DNA of 64,000 nucleotides from Okapia johnstoni (GCA_024291935.2 CM044315.1:49078385-49142384), one strand, 5' to 3'. Shown: positions 52,320-64,000, counted from the first letter of the stretch. Notes: generated by a model not told the origin, from the sequence alone. Translations and numbers: made by a program.

Positions 52320-54880
52320 ACTTGCACTTTACATATGTGTGATAATAAAGCCTATCAATGATTTACTTTTTTTCATTCAAATTGTTCTCTTAAAAACTAT
52401 CCATGCTCATATGCATTTCTGCTGTTCACTCATTTTAACTACTGTATACTGTTTTCTATTTAAAATACAATTATCACAATTTATCCATTCTGATGCTGGT
52501 GGAGAGTGCATTGTTTCTAGGTTTTGCTACTATAAATATTCTTGTACCTGTCTCCTCATACACATATACAATATTTCCTTGATTACATGTATAAAATACT
52601 TGGTCACAGATAATGGTCGTAGATGTTCAAATTCACAGTGTAAAGTCAAAGAGTTTTCCAAAGAGGCTGTACAAATTTATAATTCTACCAGCTGTGTCTG
52701 AGAATTCTCACTGTTGCACATTATCATCAACATTTTATATTTTCCTATTGTTTACTTGGAATACTAATCCATTGTTGGATAAATGTAATAAACATCTTTT
52801 TGTCAGTTCTTGGAGTCTCATATCTCTGTTCATTGTATCTTTTAGTGAACAGGCACTTAAAAATTCCATTTGATGAGTTATATTACTTTTAGTTTATGAA
52901 TTGAGCTTTAAGTTATGTTTAAGAAATCTTTATTGCCCCAAGGTCCTAGAGGAATTTTCCTATATTCTGTTTTAGAAGTTTTATAATTTTCCTTTTACAT
53001 GTAGCTATTTAAATTATTTGAAGTTGATTTTTGTATCTGGCATGAAGTAAAAATCCAATTTCATGTTTTGTTCAGTGAAGAGCCAATTGTCCCAGTGCCT
53101 TTTATTAAATAATCTGTCATTGTCCCCACTAATCTGCAATGCCGGTTTTCTCATATATTGTGTTTCTATATTAAATGGGTTCATTTCTAGGCTCTTGCTG
53201 TTCTGCTGAGTTATTTATCTATCCCTAAGCCAAAACTAACCTGATAATTGTTACAGCTTTATAAAACATTTTTTAAATATATTTTAGGAATCTTGCCTTA
53301 ATTTCCCTTTGTGGAAAAATAGGCAACTGTATGATATTGAATTCTCTTATTCATAATCATGGTAAAGTTCTCCATTTTATTTAATATTTTAATATCTCTC
53401 AATAAGAGTTTATAATTTTACCTTTAAAAGTCTTAATTTTGTTTCTTGCTTTATTGAAATGCATCAAAGTAAATTTTTTCTGTAGTCATTGAGATGTTCA
53501 TATCATTTTTTTCTCTTGTTAACGTAGTAAATCATGTTTATCAATTTTCCAATGTTAAGTCAATTTTGAATTTCTGAGATAAACATAACTTGGTCAATCA
53601 TGTTTGGATTTGGTTGGCCAATAATATAGCACTTCTACATTTGTGCTCATAAGAAACATTGGACTGCAACTTTTCCCTCTTGTGCAATCATCATCAAATT
53701 TTTATATCCAATATGTGAGAATCTTAATAAACTAAAAAGAGAATGTACTCTTTCTTCTCTTTGCTGGAGATATTTTGCGTGAGATTAGAATAATAATTTG
53801 TCTCTAATATTTTACAGAAATATGAGTAAGACCAGCAAAAAAATCTGGTCTTGTTTTACTGATGGTTATGTGACTATTCAATTTTCTTATTTATTTGTGA
53901 GTCAATTTGGTAAGTTATAAGTGTTTAGGAATTTGCCTAAATCACCTTAGGTTTCCATTTTTTTTTGGCATGAAGTTGATCTAAATATTCTCTTTTTATT
54001 TCCTAATCTCTCCACGTGTAATTATACAACCTGATGCCTTCTTAAAGTTATTCGTTAGTCAATCTTTCAGTTTATTCTTTCCATATTTTTGCCTCTTTTA
54101 AGAAACTTACCTTTCTTAAAGAACAGATGTCTGGTTTGTTCACACTATTTAAAGTAGCCTTTTCTCTTCTCCATTTCATTGATGTCTACTCTTATCCTTA
54201 TTATTTCCTTTCTTCTGCTATTTTAACGTTTACCTTGGGTTCTGTTTCTAACCTAATTTATTGATTTTCAGTTGTTCTTATTTTCTAATAAGGCATTTAA
54301 TGCTATAAATTCTCTAAGTATAACAAATTAGCTGCATACTACAAGTTTTGACAACTATTGTTTCAAAAATATTTAATTATAAATATTTCTTTATTTCCGC
54401 TGCAGTTTTTTTTTTACTAGGAATTCTTTTAATATTTATTTGTTTGTTTGCTTGCTTGGCTGCACCGGGTCTTAGCTGTGGCACTCGGGAATTTTAGTCA
54501 TCACAGGTGAACTCTTAGTTGCAGCATGTGGGATCTTAGTTCCCTGACCAGGGATCACACCCAGGCCCCCTGCATTGGGAGCCCAAAATCTAAGCCACCA
54601 GGGAAGCCTTACTAACAATTGTCTTAAAGTATAATTTAAAATTTCCAAGCATTTAGTCTTTCTTGAAATTTTTGTTTGTATTGTTGTTAATTTCTAACTA
54701 TATGCATTGTAATGAGGACATAAACTATGCTTGGTACTAATCCTTTAAAATGTATTGAGGCTCTCTCTATGGCCTAGCATATCATTCATTTTCATGATTA
54801 TACCACGTGTACCAAAGAAGAATGTGTATTCTGGAGTTTGAGGGTACAAAAACATTCAGTATGCTATTTAAATTTCATCT
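52320..54880 (-). mobile_element. Old L1 relic, antisense, with CHR insertion
   Basis: 'agttttccaaagaggctgtacaaatttataattctaccagc' (about 52650), 'gtgaagagccaattgtcccagtgccttttattaaataa' (about 53077) and 'gtaccaaagaagaatgtgtattctgg' (about 54808) follow the antisense L1 3' UTR-to-ORF2 order. No open frame of note. Confidence 0.7.
54418..54612 (-). mobile_element. CHR-2-type SINE, antisense, in L1
   Basis: 'gtttgcttgcttggctgcaccgggtcttagctgtggc' to 'ctaagccaccagggaagcc'. Short flanking repeat 'ttacta' on both sides (54414 and 54610). Confidence 0.85.
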
Positions 54881-54894
54881 ATGTGTGTATGCAT

Positions 54895-55100
54895 TGTATG
54901 TATGTGTGTGTGCTTAGTTGTGTTCAACTCTTTGCAACCCTGTAGCCTGTCAGGCTTCCCTGTCCATGGGATTTCTCAGGCAAGAAACTGGGGTAGGTTG
55001 TCACTTCCTTCTCCAAGGGACCTTCCTGACACAGGGACCAAACTCAGGTCTCTGGCACTGCAGGCAGATACTTTACCATCTGAACCACCAGGGAAGACCA
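54895..55100 (-). mobile_element. Bov-tA SINE, antisense, with GT-rich tail
   Basis: 'tatgtatgtgtgtgtgcttagttgtgttcaactctttgc' to 'taccatctgaaccaccagggaagacc'. Confidence 0.9.
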
Positions 55101-56249
55101 CTTTACCTCCTAAATTGTCAATATCCAATTTTAGTGTAATGATAGACTTTCAGATAAACTCTCGAGTAAGCATATGCCTACACGAGCCTGGAGTTCAGAG
55201 GAGAGGTCCAATGTGGAAACGCAAATCTAGGAATCCTTGCATATATGTGATCTTTCAGGCCAAAGGGCTGAATGAGATGACACAAAGGTTGAAAACAAGA
55301 AAGAAGAGTAGACTTCTGAAGATTGAATCAAGGGGAACTCTAATGTTTATGGGATAGGGAGATGGGGAAGAACAAGCAAAAATAACTGAAAAAAAGAAAG
55401 AAACTAGTGAAACAGGATATAAAATAAGCTTTCAGACCTGCTGAAAGCTCAGTGAAAAAAGCTTTTCAAGGAGTAAGGACTAATTAACTGTGTCAAAAGT
55501 TACTAAGTTAGATGAGGACTAAGAATTGAACAACAAACCCAAAGGATCTAGTGATTGTGTATTTCAATTGATGGGAGCAGATGTAAATGAGTGGGTGAGA
55601 CCAGAAGCTGCTACTGCTAGCTTCCAGTATTCAAGGCACAGGGGTCTTGTCCTGCTGTCAAGGAGCCAAGGAGAAAGGGAGTCTGATAAGAACATTCAGG
55701 CTGCCCCTTTCTGCTAACCTTTCTGCCCATCTATGATGGGGCCATCCCCACTGTGGTTAGGACAAGCCTGTGAAGTAGCCTCCTCAACACTGCTATAAAG
55801 AGAGTCGGATGGCAGTCTTTGTGCCTTCAGAGTTCTGGTCCATAATCCAAAGCCTTTCCCCTTCCTTCCAGAGTGGAGCTCACAGCACAACACTCTCACT
55901 GCCAACCTCTCTCCTTGCTCTGCTGGACTCCTGCCCACCTTCCTTACACACAGAAGAGACAAGGCTTTTTCTTTGTCTACCTTGCATTCTTTTATTCCCT
56001 CTCCAGTCTCAGTGGTAAAAGAAGGTATGGTTCTGTGCACTAGTGAAGAAGCACAGTGAACTATGAGCTAAAGATCTTTGGAAAGTGCTTAATGTTTGAT
56101 AATTAATAATCTACCATAATAATCTAGTTTGGCCTGTAAGAAAGGTGAATCTTCCTTTCCACTCTTCTGTCCCACACATACATGCACAAACTGGCTGGTA
56201 AATCTTACTTGGAGGAAGACAGTTCCAATAGATAGACCTTTGTTGTCAC
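55101..56249. other. Unique sequence
   Basis: About 1.1 kb with no recognised repeat or gene. Opposed open frames at 55714-56040 (minus) and 55809-56018 (plus) have no domain. Confidence 0.35.
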
Positions 56250-56466
56250 TGCTCTTTAGTCGCTAATTTGTGTCGGACTCTTTTCCAATCTCCTGGACTG
56301 TAGCCCTCCAGGCTCCTCTGTCCATGGGATTTCCTGGGCCAGAATGCTGGGGTGGGTTGCCATTTCCTTCTCTGGGGGATCTTCCTGACTCAGGAATTGG
56401 ACCCACATCTCCTGTGTTTCCTACTTTGGCAGATGGATTCTTTACCCCTGAGTCACCAGGGAAGCC
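56250..56466 (-). mobile_element. Bov-tA SINE, antisense
   Basis: 'tcactgctctttagtcgctaatttgtgtcggactc' to 'ctttacccctgagtcaccagggaagcc', with an 11-bp extra stretch 'tttcctacttt' in the tRNA-like part. Confidence 0.9.
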
Positions 56467-57428
56467 TCAAAGAGGCCTTTAGGGAGAGATTAAAATGTAA
56501 GAGTTGAATGAAGGAGCCATCTTATTGGAAACTTTAGTAACATCAGCATAGAAAATCTTCAGCTTTCACCATCAGTGCTGTCCTTAGAAAAGTAAAGGAC
56601 TCAAGATAACTCAACCACTGCAAGGTTTTTTGGGGAAAATATCACCCTTAGAACTGAGAAAGAGAGCCTCCTACCCTTCACCCCTGCATCTTGCGCTTTA
56701 GGGAACCTAACCTTGACCCTGTGTGTCTTTACTCTCCCCTACCCTGGGAAGAAGTACCAGGGACAAAGGAACAGGCCCACCAAGAACCTGCATATCCCCA
56801 AACGTTGACTCCTAGGCTGCATTCTGGGGACTCATCATCCATGTCTCAAAGCCCATTACTAAGCCTTATGCAGAATTCTTCCTTGACATTATGCAGAATG
56901 TCCTCCCAAGAGTGGACCAAACCTCAGATGAAGATCCCTCTAGGCCTTGGGTGTGACCAGTGAGTGGTTGGTTTTGGTGGAGGAGGGGGTGCAATGGAAC
57001 TTGGCAACAGACAGAAATATTCAGATATGTTTGACCATCCCACAGTGTGGGATGGAGTCAAGGATGGGAAGAGTGAGCAGTAGGCTATTGATGAGATTTT
57101 CCCAACCACCAAATTCCAGCATGGAACTTGGAGAGTACCAAGAACTCTTAAATTCAAAGCTGATCTTTCAGATTGTTATGAAGTTATATTTGTCAAGGTA
57201 GAAAGATAGAACAACTTTCATTTGACATCTTGTTATATCGATTTATGAATTATAAATATTTAAACATACTGTATTACTTGGTCTGGGTACTATAAATATT
57301 AGGGTTGGAGTACAAGGGGTGGAAGGATATTATTAGGGCTGGTGTACATATAAAATAATGCCACAAAACAATGCAAGAATATGTAAAATGAAAGTTATGA
57401 AAAATAAATGTTTTAGGTATCTCTTTTA
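56467..57428. other. Unique sequence
   Basis: No repeat or gene recognised; a short exact repeat pair 'actataaatatt'/'tataaatattt' near 57250-57300. Confidence 0.35.
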
Positions 57429-57729
57429 AATATTCTTTTCAAAAATTTTATTCATTTACTTATTTATTTTGGGCTGTGCTGAGTCTTTGTTGCTATGTGT
57501 GGGTTTTCTCCAGTTGCTGTGAGTGGGGTTGTGGTGCACAGGCATCTCACTGCAGTGGCTTCTCTTGTCGCAGAGTGCAGACTCGAGGCCTGCAGGCTCA
57601 GTAATTGTGAAGCATGGGCTTAGTTGCCCCAAATCATGTGGGATCTTCCTGGATCAGGAATGGAACCTGTGTTCCGTGCATTGGCAGATGGATTCTTAAC
57701 CAGTGGACCGACAGGAAAGTCCCCACTTT
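57429..57729 (-). mobile_element. CHR-1 SINE, long form, antisense
   Basis: 'tttattttgggctgtgctgagtctttgttgctatgtg', 'cagtggcttctcttgtcgcagag', 'attcttaaccagtggaccgacaggaaagtcccc'. TSD ggtatctctttta (57416-57428) and gggtctctttta (57730-57741). Confidence 0.88.
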
Positions 57730-57741
57730 GGGTCTCTTTTA

Positions 57742-58039
57742 GTGAGGCACAACTTCTTGCTGCAAGTTTTCCCAACACAAGGTCCTAGGAACACCGTAAC
57801 TGCTGAATCCCCGAGGTGGGCCTGCAAATCAGGCCAGCTTCTCACTCCTCCGCTATGCAATCCCCCTCCAGATAAAAAGCCACTTCCCTCCCCAGGCTGT
57901 GTGCCTTACCATCCCCCTATATTTCTCTTTTCCTCCTGCTGAACTGAACTGTACCGTCTCACTGGCTCCTTTCTCCTCTGCGCCAAGTAAAACCCTACCC
58001 ATCTTTCCAAGCTTAACAAAAAGCTTGGATTTCTGATCA
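57742..58039. other. C-rich unique stretch
   Basis: Higher GC than neighbours, with several CpGs (57795-57975). 'caagcttaacaaaaagcttgg' (58010-58030) is a hairpin. It may be degraded L2 leading into the next feature. Confidence 0.35.
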
Positions 58040-58205
58040 TGGCATGGTGATTTCTGATCATCTGTTTATGTTTCTGTCTCTCAGTAGCATTCATGCCCCT
58101 GAGGTCAGGGAGTGTATCTGATTCATCTTTGTTTCTCCAGGCTTCCTTCAGAATCCTACACATGCAGGCATTCACCGGATGTCTTTAGGATAAATGAATA
58201 AATTA
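58040..58205 (+). mobile_element. L2 LINE 3' end, sense
   Basis: 'gcccctgaggtcagggagtgtatctgattcatctttgtttctccagg', then 'aggcattcaccggatgtctttaggataaatgaataaat', the L2 3' terminus. Confidence 0.7.
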
Positions 58206-58735
58206 TGTGATTCATATAGCATATGTATTTAGCATGGTGGGTTCTGTCCTGGAAAATATACTGAATATATCAGTAGGAGGGCTGTTTCCTCTCTGTGTAG
58301 TCTGCTTTACCAACTGATTTAAAATTCTGAAAATAATAGTGTGGCTATCTTTCGATGAATCTTTCAGTGTAACTTGAATAGTTGTAAGATCATAGTTTCT
58401 GATAATACCCTGTAAGGTTGATTAAAGAAGAAAGGATGTGAAAAACATGATTTAAGGTGGAAATGGAGCCCAGTACTTCTTGGTAACAAATGTCTTGTGT
58501 CTACATATATATTTTGGTAAGGGGAAAGGGAGAGAAAAATTTGAGAAGATTAGAAATTATCTCAAGATCCTGCAGTGAGAATTCTATTTTTTCCCTTATT
58601 ACTGTCCTTATTTTTAGGATTCAAAGTGATCTTTGAGGTGATCTCCACTGTCACTACACCCTTCCCTCTTAGTACAGGCTGTCACACCACTTGACAGCTG
58701 CATATTTCTATCTGGTTTATACAACTTGCAAATAC
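58206..58735. other. Unique sequence
   Basis: No repeat recognised. Confidence 0.35.
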
Positions 58736-59095
58736 CTTGCTAAGCATCAGGTAGTCTTGAAAAAATAATGCTGGCAGTTTTGACTTTGTATCACCCTCTA
58801 GACCAATAACAGAGCTTTAAAAACCCTTCTACTTATTCACATTGGCCTTTGGAATAATTTTTTTGAATGTTATTAGTTTGACAGTGAATTAATTTCATTA
58901 TGGCTTTGATTAAGCTTTTTTAAACCATCATCACAGATGATACATTTGAGATGGCTGAAAAGAGTCACTATCAAGCCAAAAGCTACACTATTATTAGACA
59001 ATATATCAGGACAACATCTTTCTTCACAATTCAAGTCAAATAAAAATGAGAATAGGGAGTGAGGCGGCTGCTGAAACAAGGCAATCCTCTGCAGT
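58736..59095. promoter_or_regulatory. Candidate conserved non-coding element C
   Basis: Repeat-free 0.36 kb with 'gtgaattaatttcattatggctttgattaagc' (about 58883-58914), 'cacattggcctttggaataat' (58838-58858) and 'cacagatgatacatttgagatggc'. It combines homeodomain, SOX/TCF-like (ctttgat, attgg) and PBX/MEIS-like (tgat, gagatggc) cores. No open frame of note. Inference from texture. Confidence 0.35.
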
Positions 59096-59204
59096 CATTC
59101 CCCTTTCACATTAGGGTGGAGACCAGGGCTTGAGCAGGAGGCAAGTCAGAAACAGATGCAGTGAAAAGCAGATCTGGGAGCAAGAGTGAGCAACTGGATT
59201 TGTG

Positions 59205-59520
59205 TGCATTTTTTAAATTTAAATTTTATTTTATATTGGAGTATAGTTTATTTAGAATGTTGTGTTAGTTTCAGGTGTACAGCAAAGTGATTCAATTATG
59301 CATACACATATATCCATACTTTTTCAGATTCTTTTCCCATTATAGCTTATTACAGAGTATTGAGTATAGTTCTCTGCACTATACCATAGGCCCTGGTTGC
59401 TTATCCATTTTATATATAGTAGTATGTATAAGTTAATCCTAAACTCCTAATTTATCCCCACTACCACCACCTTTCCCTTTTGGTAACCATAAGATTGTTT
59501 GCTAAGTCTGTGACTCTGTT
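59205..59520 (-). mobile_element. L1 3' UTR, antisense
   Basis: 'ttatattggagtatagtttatttagaatgttgtgttagtttcaggtgtacagcaaagtgattc', 'gttctctgcactataccataggccctggttgcttatcc', 'aaactcctaatttatcccc' in standard order. Confidence 0.88.
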
Positions 59521-59586
59521 TCTGTTTTGTAAATAAGTTAATTTGCATATATATGCATATATATATATGTTTTTAAGTTACAGAGA

Positions 59587-59775
59587 AATGAAAATGAAAT
59601 GAAAGTTGCTCAGTTGAGTCCACCTGACCCTATGGACTATGGAATTCTCCAGGCCAGAATACTGGAGTGGGTAGCCTTTCCCTTCTCCAGGGGATCTTCC
59701 AACCCAGGGATTGAACCCAGGTCTCCTACATTGCAGGTGGATTCTTTACCAGCTGAGCCACCAGGGAAGACCAGA
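59587..59775 (-). mobile_element. Bov-tA SINE, antisense, body-deleted
   Basis: Tail 'gaaaatgaaatgaaagttgctcagttgagtcc' then 'tatggactatggaattctccaggcc' (an internal deletion of about 25-30 bp relative to other copies), ending 'taccagctgagccaccagggaagacc'. Confidence 0.88.
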
Positions 59776-60345
59776 GAACTGGGTGCAAATTCCACTTTCT
59801 AAATCCTTGGGCAACTTAATCTCTCTAAGCTTCAATTTCTTCCTGTTTTACTATTTAATAACATGAACCCAGCAGTAGATCTCAATAGGTTGCTGCAAAT
59901 AGGCTCAACTTTGAAAGAAATTTAATAAGGAAATATAAAATTCTATTCATATGATTTAAAAAAAAATTATATCACCAAACACACAAATACAGTGGTAATT
60001 AAACACACACTTAGAGTGGGACCAATAGAACTCACAAAAGAAAAAAATACACCAGCTTTTAACTGCAACACAAAGAAACTTAATGGAGAACTGACTTAGA
60101 GATTAAGTCACACAGGGGAAATTTGAATTCCCAGGAAAAGATTTTTAACAACAGACAGATTAAATGTTTTTATTATTCCAGAGGACTCAATGGGTAGAAA
60201 TATTAGAGCCTTTGGAAGACATGTCCAACCACCATAATGGACAAGAATGAAGGAGGCTGTTTCTGGGGCTAGTAAACTCCCCACTCATGCAAATGGTCTG
60301 GCAAAACCTGCATTGAAGGCAGGAGAGAGTAATAAGTAAAGACAC
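59776..60345. other. Unassigned sequence
   Basis: 'tccactttctaaatccttgggcaacttaatctctctaagc' (about 59793-59832) is a sense MIR scrap. The rest is A-rich and unassigned. Confidence 0.4.
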
Positions 60346-60535
60346 CTCCTGGAGACGGATTGCTTGGATTCAAGTTCCAAACTCTGTCCCTGACAAGCTG
60401 TGCCTTTTTGTGCCTCAGTGCAAAATGGAGATAAAAGCAATGCCTGCCTCATACGGTTGTTGTGAGGATTAAATAATTAACAAATGTAAAGCACATTAGT
60501 GGGAGGTAAGCTTTAGACATTATTAGACTAATATT
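60346..60535 (+). mobile_element. MIR SINE, sense
   Basis: 'tgcttggattcaagttccaaactctgtccctgacaagctgtgcc', 'tgtgcctcagtgcaaaatggag', 'cctgcctcatacggttgttgtgaggattaaataattaac', 'gtaaagcacattag'. One of the best preserved MIRs here. Confidence 0.88.
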
Positions 60536-61540
60536 TTAGACATAATTAGTCTATTAGTAGTAGCATTTCATGGAGAGATTGTTGTAGAAGAAATCCATGC
60601 TTTAAATGAGTTTCATTGGACAACCAATAAGGGATCTGCCTCTTCTGAGATTCCAGGATCCCTTGTTTCTATATTCCCTATCTTTAAGAGATTAAAATTG
60701 CCAATCAGTTGAGCATAGGCTGAGACATTGTTGAAAAACAAAACAAAAACACAACAATTCATGATTCTTTAAAACAGTTTGACCACCTTTGTTTGAATAT
60801 TAATGAATTGTATGTTGGAACAATTGCTCATATAATTATTTTATGACTCTCAAACCAGCACTGGGGCACCAAGGAGCATCAGGGGTAGAGATGGAAAGAC
60901 GAGGGAAGTGGGTGTCAAAATCAAATTCATTTCAAAAGAGACCAGTGTATGCAATGACTTTACAGTGTGATGGATACAAAATAAAGGATGATTGCCTTGG
61001 GCCATGGTGAATACATCCCTTTACTGTGAATACTGAGCTTTCTTGGGTCAGGATGGCAGCCTTAATGAGTGTTCCCACTTTGAGATAATGCAATACTTCC
61101 CTATGGCATTGCAGCTTTCTCACTGTCCTCACTCTCTTTGACTTCCCTCTTGCCCTCCATTTGTGTACTACTGCTTGAATATTCCTTATAAAATGCCAAT
61201 TCATCTCTACCTAATGCCCCTCACGGGCTTCCCTCACATCTAAGGTATGACATGTAAATTCTTTGTCTAGTGACTCCCCAGCAGTCATAGTGAAGTCTCC
61301 ACATCTTAATTCCTGTTTTCCCACTGACCCCCTGTAGTGTCTGTTAAAGGTGGCTCTGTGGGTTCCCCCCAGATGCACGAAATCAGAATCTCTGCAGAGG
61401 AACCCACAGGTTAAGCCACTCAAGCCAACCATCCATCCATATTTGGTCTGGCTGCCACTACAGGGGGTGTGTGTGTTGAGGGAGGGGGGTTTCTTTTCCT
61501 TGCAGTTTTAATGGAAGGATGGTTGGCCCCAGCCCTCACA
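60536..61540. other. Unique sequence
   Basis: No repeat recognised. 90- and 73-codon minus frames (60932-61204, 61211-61432) have no domain or convincing splice sites. Confidence 0.35.
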
Positions 61541-61905
61541 TCTACCTCTCTTATCAACAGCAGAAACAGCAAGCACTTAACAAACCTGCGATTAAGGCAA
61601 ATAGCCAAAGACAGCTTAGCCATTTTCTCTGGCACTGTGTCTTCCAGCTGCACCAGAGATATAATTCATGGCAGCAAACCTGCAACTGCAACTCTTGACA
61701 GATTAATTCCATAACAAAAAATCAATCATGGCACTTGTTGCTGGCATACATAATATTTTGAGCTTCCTGTCTAGCACCACCGAGAAGCAGACCTCCTTGA
61801 CCTTGACTACATTAAATGAATGCACTGATACATTAACGCAATCAGCTGGTCATGCATGAGCCGTCATCCAGGTCTGCATAATGGTGATCAGCCTTGCGCT
61901 CTGTT
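61541..61905. promoter_or_regulatory. Candidate conserved non-coding element D
   Basis: Repeat-free block with 'gagatataattcatggcagc' (61647-61666), 'gacagattaattccataac' (about 61697), 'aaatcaatcatggcac' (about 61720), 'cattaacgcaatcagctgg' (about 61832) and 'catgcatgag'. It has an E-box (cagctg) and paired TAAT cores. Inference from texture. Confidence 0.35.
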
Positions 61906-62163
61906 TCCTATGGCACCTCCTAAACCAACCAAATTGTCATCCTTCCTAGCAGAAAGGATGTCTCTTCTGGCTGAAAATAGGAGTTTTAGCAACATCCTGA
62001 GAAAGTCTTATTTTTCGACTGGACACCTCAGGCAATATATGTCAGCTGATTTGCCTGCTAGCTTTTCCCTGAGCAAATATAAGCCAGTCAAGAGAAAAAA
62101 AAAAGCTCACACTGGAAATTCCAGTTTGACCACAGATAAAATACTCTCTTGTCAGATCACAGG
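61906..62163. other. Unique sequence
   Basis: The 121-codon plus frame 61856-62221 ends in the Bov-A fragment and is not supported as a gene. Confidence 0.35.
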
Positions 62164-62245
62164 GACGGGGGAGCCTGGTGGGCTGCCGTCTATGGGGTCA
62201 CACAGAGTTGGACACGACTGAAGTGACTTAGCAGCAGCAGCAGCA
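62164..62245 (+). mobile_element. Bov-A end fragment with (CAG)n tail
   Basis: 'acgggggagcctggtgggctgccgtctatggggtcacacagagttggacacgactgaagtgacttag' then (cag)6 to about 62247. Flanks 'cttgtcaga' (62150) and 'cttgttcaga' (62247) look like a TSD. Confidence 0.85.
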
Positions 62246-62288
62246 GCTTGTTCAGAAAACACCTTTGTTCCCTCCTAGAGCCAAAGAG

Positions 62289-62496
62289 GGCTTCCCGGTG
62301 GCTCAGCAGTGAAGAATCCACCTGCCAGTGCAAGAGACACAGCTTCAATCCCTGGATCGGGAAGATCCTCTGGAGAAGGAAATGGCAACCCACTCCAGTA
62401 TTCTTGCCTGGGAAATCCCATGGACAGAGGAGCCTAGCAGGCTACAGCCCATGGAGTCGCAGAAGAGTCAGATGAGACGGTGACTAAACAACATGG
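62289..62496 (+). mobile_element. Bov-tA SINE, sense
   Basis: 'ggcttcccggtggctcagcagtgaagaatccacc' to 'agatgagacggtgactaaacaacatgg'. Flanking repeat (c/t)caaagagg at 62281-62289 and 62497-62505. Confidence 0.92.
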
Positions 62497-63939
62497 TCAA
62501 AGAGGCTGAACAGGAAAGGAAACATGCAGAGGGCTGGCTGAGCACATCACTTGTGTAAGGAGGAAAACAAACTGGAGCAGAGGACAGGGGTGACAAGGTG
62601 GGCTGAGTGGAGGGAGGAGGAATAAGTCCTCCTCTTTAATGTTAGAGCTGTCAATGGATTAAATTAGACCTGACAATGTGACACTGGGGGGCAGAAGAAG
62701 CCTCCAGAAAGAAAAGTTATTGACTCTCCAGCTGGATTGCTCACCATGGTTTGGTCAAGGTGGGTGAAGACTTTCACTGTTGATGTCATCTGAGAGGCAA
62801 ATCTAAGTAGCCGAGAGTGAGCTTTACTGAAAGTACTTTCCCAGAAACCAGAATGACTCCATGTGATTTGCCTCAGTTGGTCATTTACAGATAAAGTAAG
62901 TGATATTTGGGCTCCTCAGGAAGCAGAGCTGGTGTGGCCATTGTCCCCAGCAACTCATGCCTATAGAGAAGCCCCTCTCCGCATATGGGACAAGGAGCAA
63001 CCCTGCATGATTATTTCAACTAGCCAAAGTTAGCTAAAGGACACACCTGGACTTTGATACCTTTGTGCCATGTAGAAATGTCTCATTTTCAAAGCTCTTA
63101 ATTTACTGTTTACTAAAATGATCCTGTGGCAAAAGGAAAGAGCTAATTAAGCATTTCATTATATGACTGATATAACAAAGCACACAGTGACGCTGGAAAA
63201 AAAAATTCAGCATGAGGAAACATCTGTCCCACTTGAATCCTGAGAATTTCCTTGCCTAGGACAGCATCTGCAGATGGAGGTTTTAAAAAATTGAAAGGGA
63301 GGAATCTTCAAATAGCATATTATAGAAATACCTACAGGGAATAAACTCCAGGTAAAGTTTGCTCTTCAAGCCTATACATAGAATTTACTGTTTTTAGAAA
63401 TGATAGCACACCCCCTATGCTAAGGAAATCGTGTTTAAGTTGGCAGTGATTTAATGCATACAAGGAAATTATACTGAAATTTACAGTGTGTTGTCTCTCT
63501 CGTGCTCAAGACTTTTCAAAGTGTCTTACTAACAAGCAATTAAAATGCGAGAGACCAGGGTTGGTGGGCAATGGGAAAAGTCTGCTCTTGTCCCAGGAGC
63601 TTACATATTGCTCAGAATATCTCCTTGTTGCAGGAGGAATGTTGATTGCTGATGTGATAGTTGTCCTTGCAGCTGTTTGAACAGGCAATGAGATCTGGGA
63701 TTGTCTCTAGTTAGTGTAATTTAAGAAGAAACTCCGTTTGTGGCCTTCCCATGGCTACTATAGTAAACCAGTGTGCACACAATGCGTGTACTCTGAAAAC
63801 GTGCTTTCTAAAAACAGCCACTAAAGCACATCAACAAACAAAAGCCCTCAGCTAATTCTTAATATAAAATTAATAAATGGCTAGTGTAGAAGTGCAGACA
63901 AGCAAAAAGAAGAAATAAAATCAGTGTATCATCTCACCC
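62497..63939. other. Unique sequence
   Basis: About 1.4 kb without recognised repeats. 63130-63200 ('gagctaattaagcatttcattatatgactgatataac') has an enhancer-like AT texture. Short opposed frames at 63486-63688 are unsupported. Confidence 0.35.
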
Positions 63940-64000
63940 CAGGGAGAGTTAACAGGCACAATGCCTGGTGCATAGTAGGCATTTCAGAAATATTGGATAA
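63940..64000 (+). mobile_element. L2/MIR 3' end, cut by window edge
   Basis: 'aggcacaatgcctggtgcatagtaggcatttcagaaatattggat' is the sense 3' terminus shared by L2 and MIR elements. Confidence 0.6.

Noticed and set aside
61856..62221. 121-codon plus frame
   Set aside because: Ends inside a Bov-A fragment; no domain; start codon has no supporting context.
1..64000. CRISPR arrays, rRNA, operons, phage or bacterial features
   Set aside because: None seen; the repeat content shows this is mammalian nuclear DNA.

Overview
This window is nuclear DNA from a ruminant, most likely a bovid (cattle, sheep or goat lineage). The evidence is the repeat spectrum. It holds BovB (RTE-type) LINEs, BovB-linked Bov-tA and Bov-A SINEs, cetartiodactyl tRNA-derived CHR SINEs, ruminant L1 3' ends, and older pan-mammalian MIR, L2, L1M, MER5A and Tigger copies. 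No complete host gene is visible. The region reads as a gene desert or the inside of a very large intron, AT-rich and CpG-poor, with repeats making up roughly half of it.

Layout. 1-12.6 kb: old L2, MER5A and MIR fragments cut by Bov-tA and CHR SINEs, plus an unusually clean unique block (about 4.25-5.56 kb) that looks like a conserved non-coding element. 13.3-18.9 kb: a multi-level nest. An old L1 was split by a ruminant L1 end, which was split by a 1.56 kb L1; the same old L1 was also split by a 3.3 kb Tigger1-type DNA transposon, which itself received two BovB fragments and a Bov-tA. 19.97-22.63 kb: a long BovB with a 743-codon stop-free endonuclease/reverse-transcriptase frame whose YADD box reads YAND. 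22.7-23.2 kb: a TA-flanked Tigger/pogo-like MITE. 25.1-27.6 kb: a gutted gammaretrovirus-like (ERV1-type) provirus on the minus strand, invaded by BovB and two SINEs. 31.4-33.8 kb: an L1 ORF2 relic on minus. 34.0-38.7 kb: an ancient plus-strand L1 cut into pieces by two BovB elements lying tail to tail and by SINEs. 39-48 kb: the most repeat-poor part, holding a 99-bp candidate exon (42203-42301, minus) and TAAT-rich unique sequence. 48-64 kb: a BovB antisense copy, a 79-bp mariner MITE, an L1 relic, further SINEs, and two more candidate conserved non-coding blocks (about 58.7-59.1 and 61.5-61.9 kb).

Nearly all longer ORFs are transposon coding relics or chance frames inside antisense SINEs. 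No rRNA, tRNA gene, CRISPR array, operon or complete gene is supported. The strongest leads are the candidate exon, the YAND BovB copies, the datable nests, and the candidate enhancers. Repeat family names come from recognition of consensus features, so boundaries are approximate except where a target-site duplication (TSD) is given.
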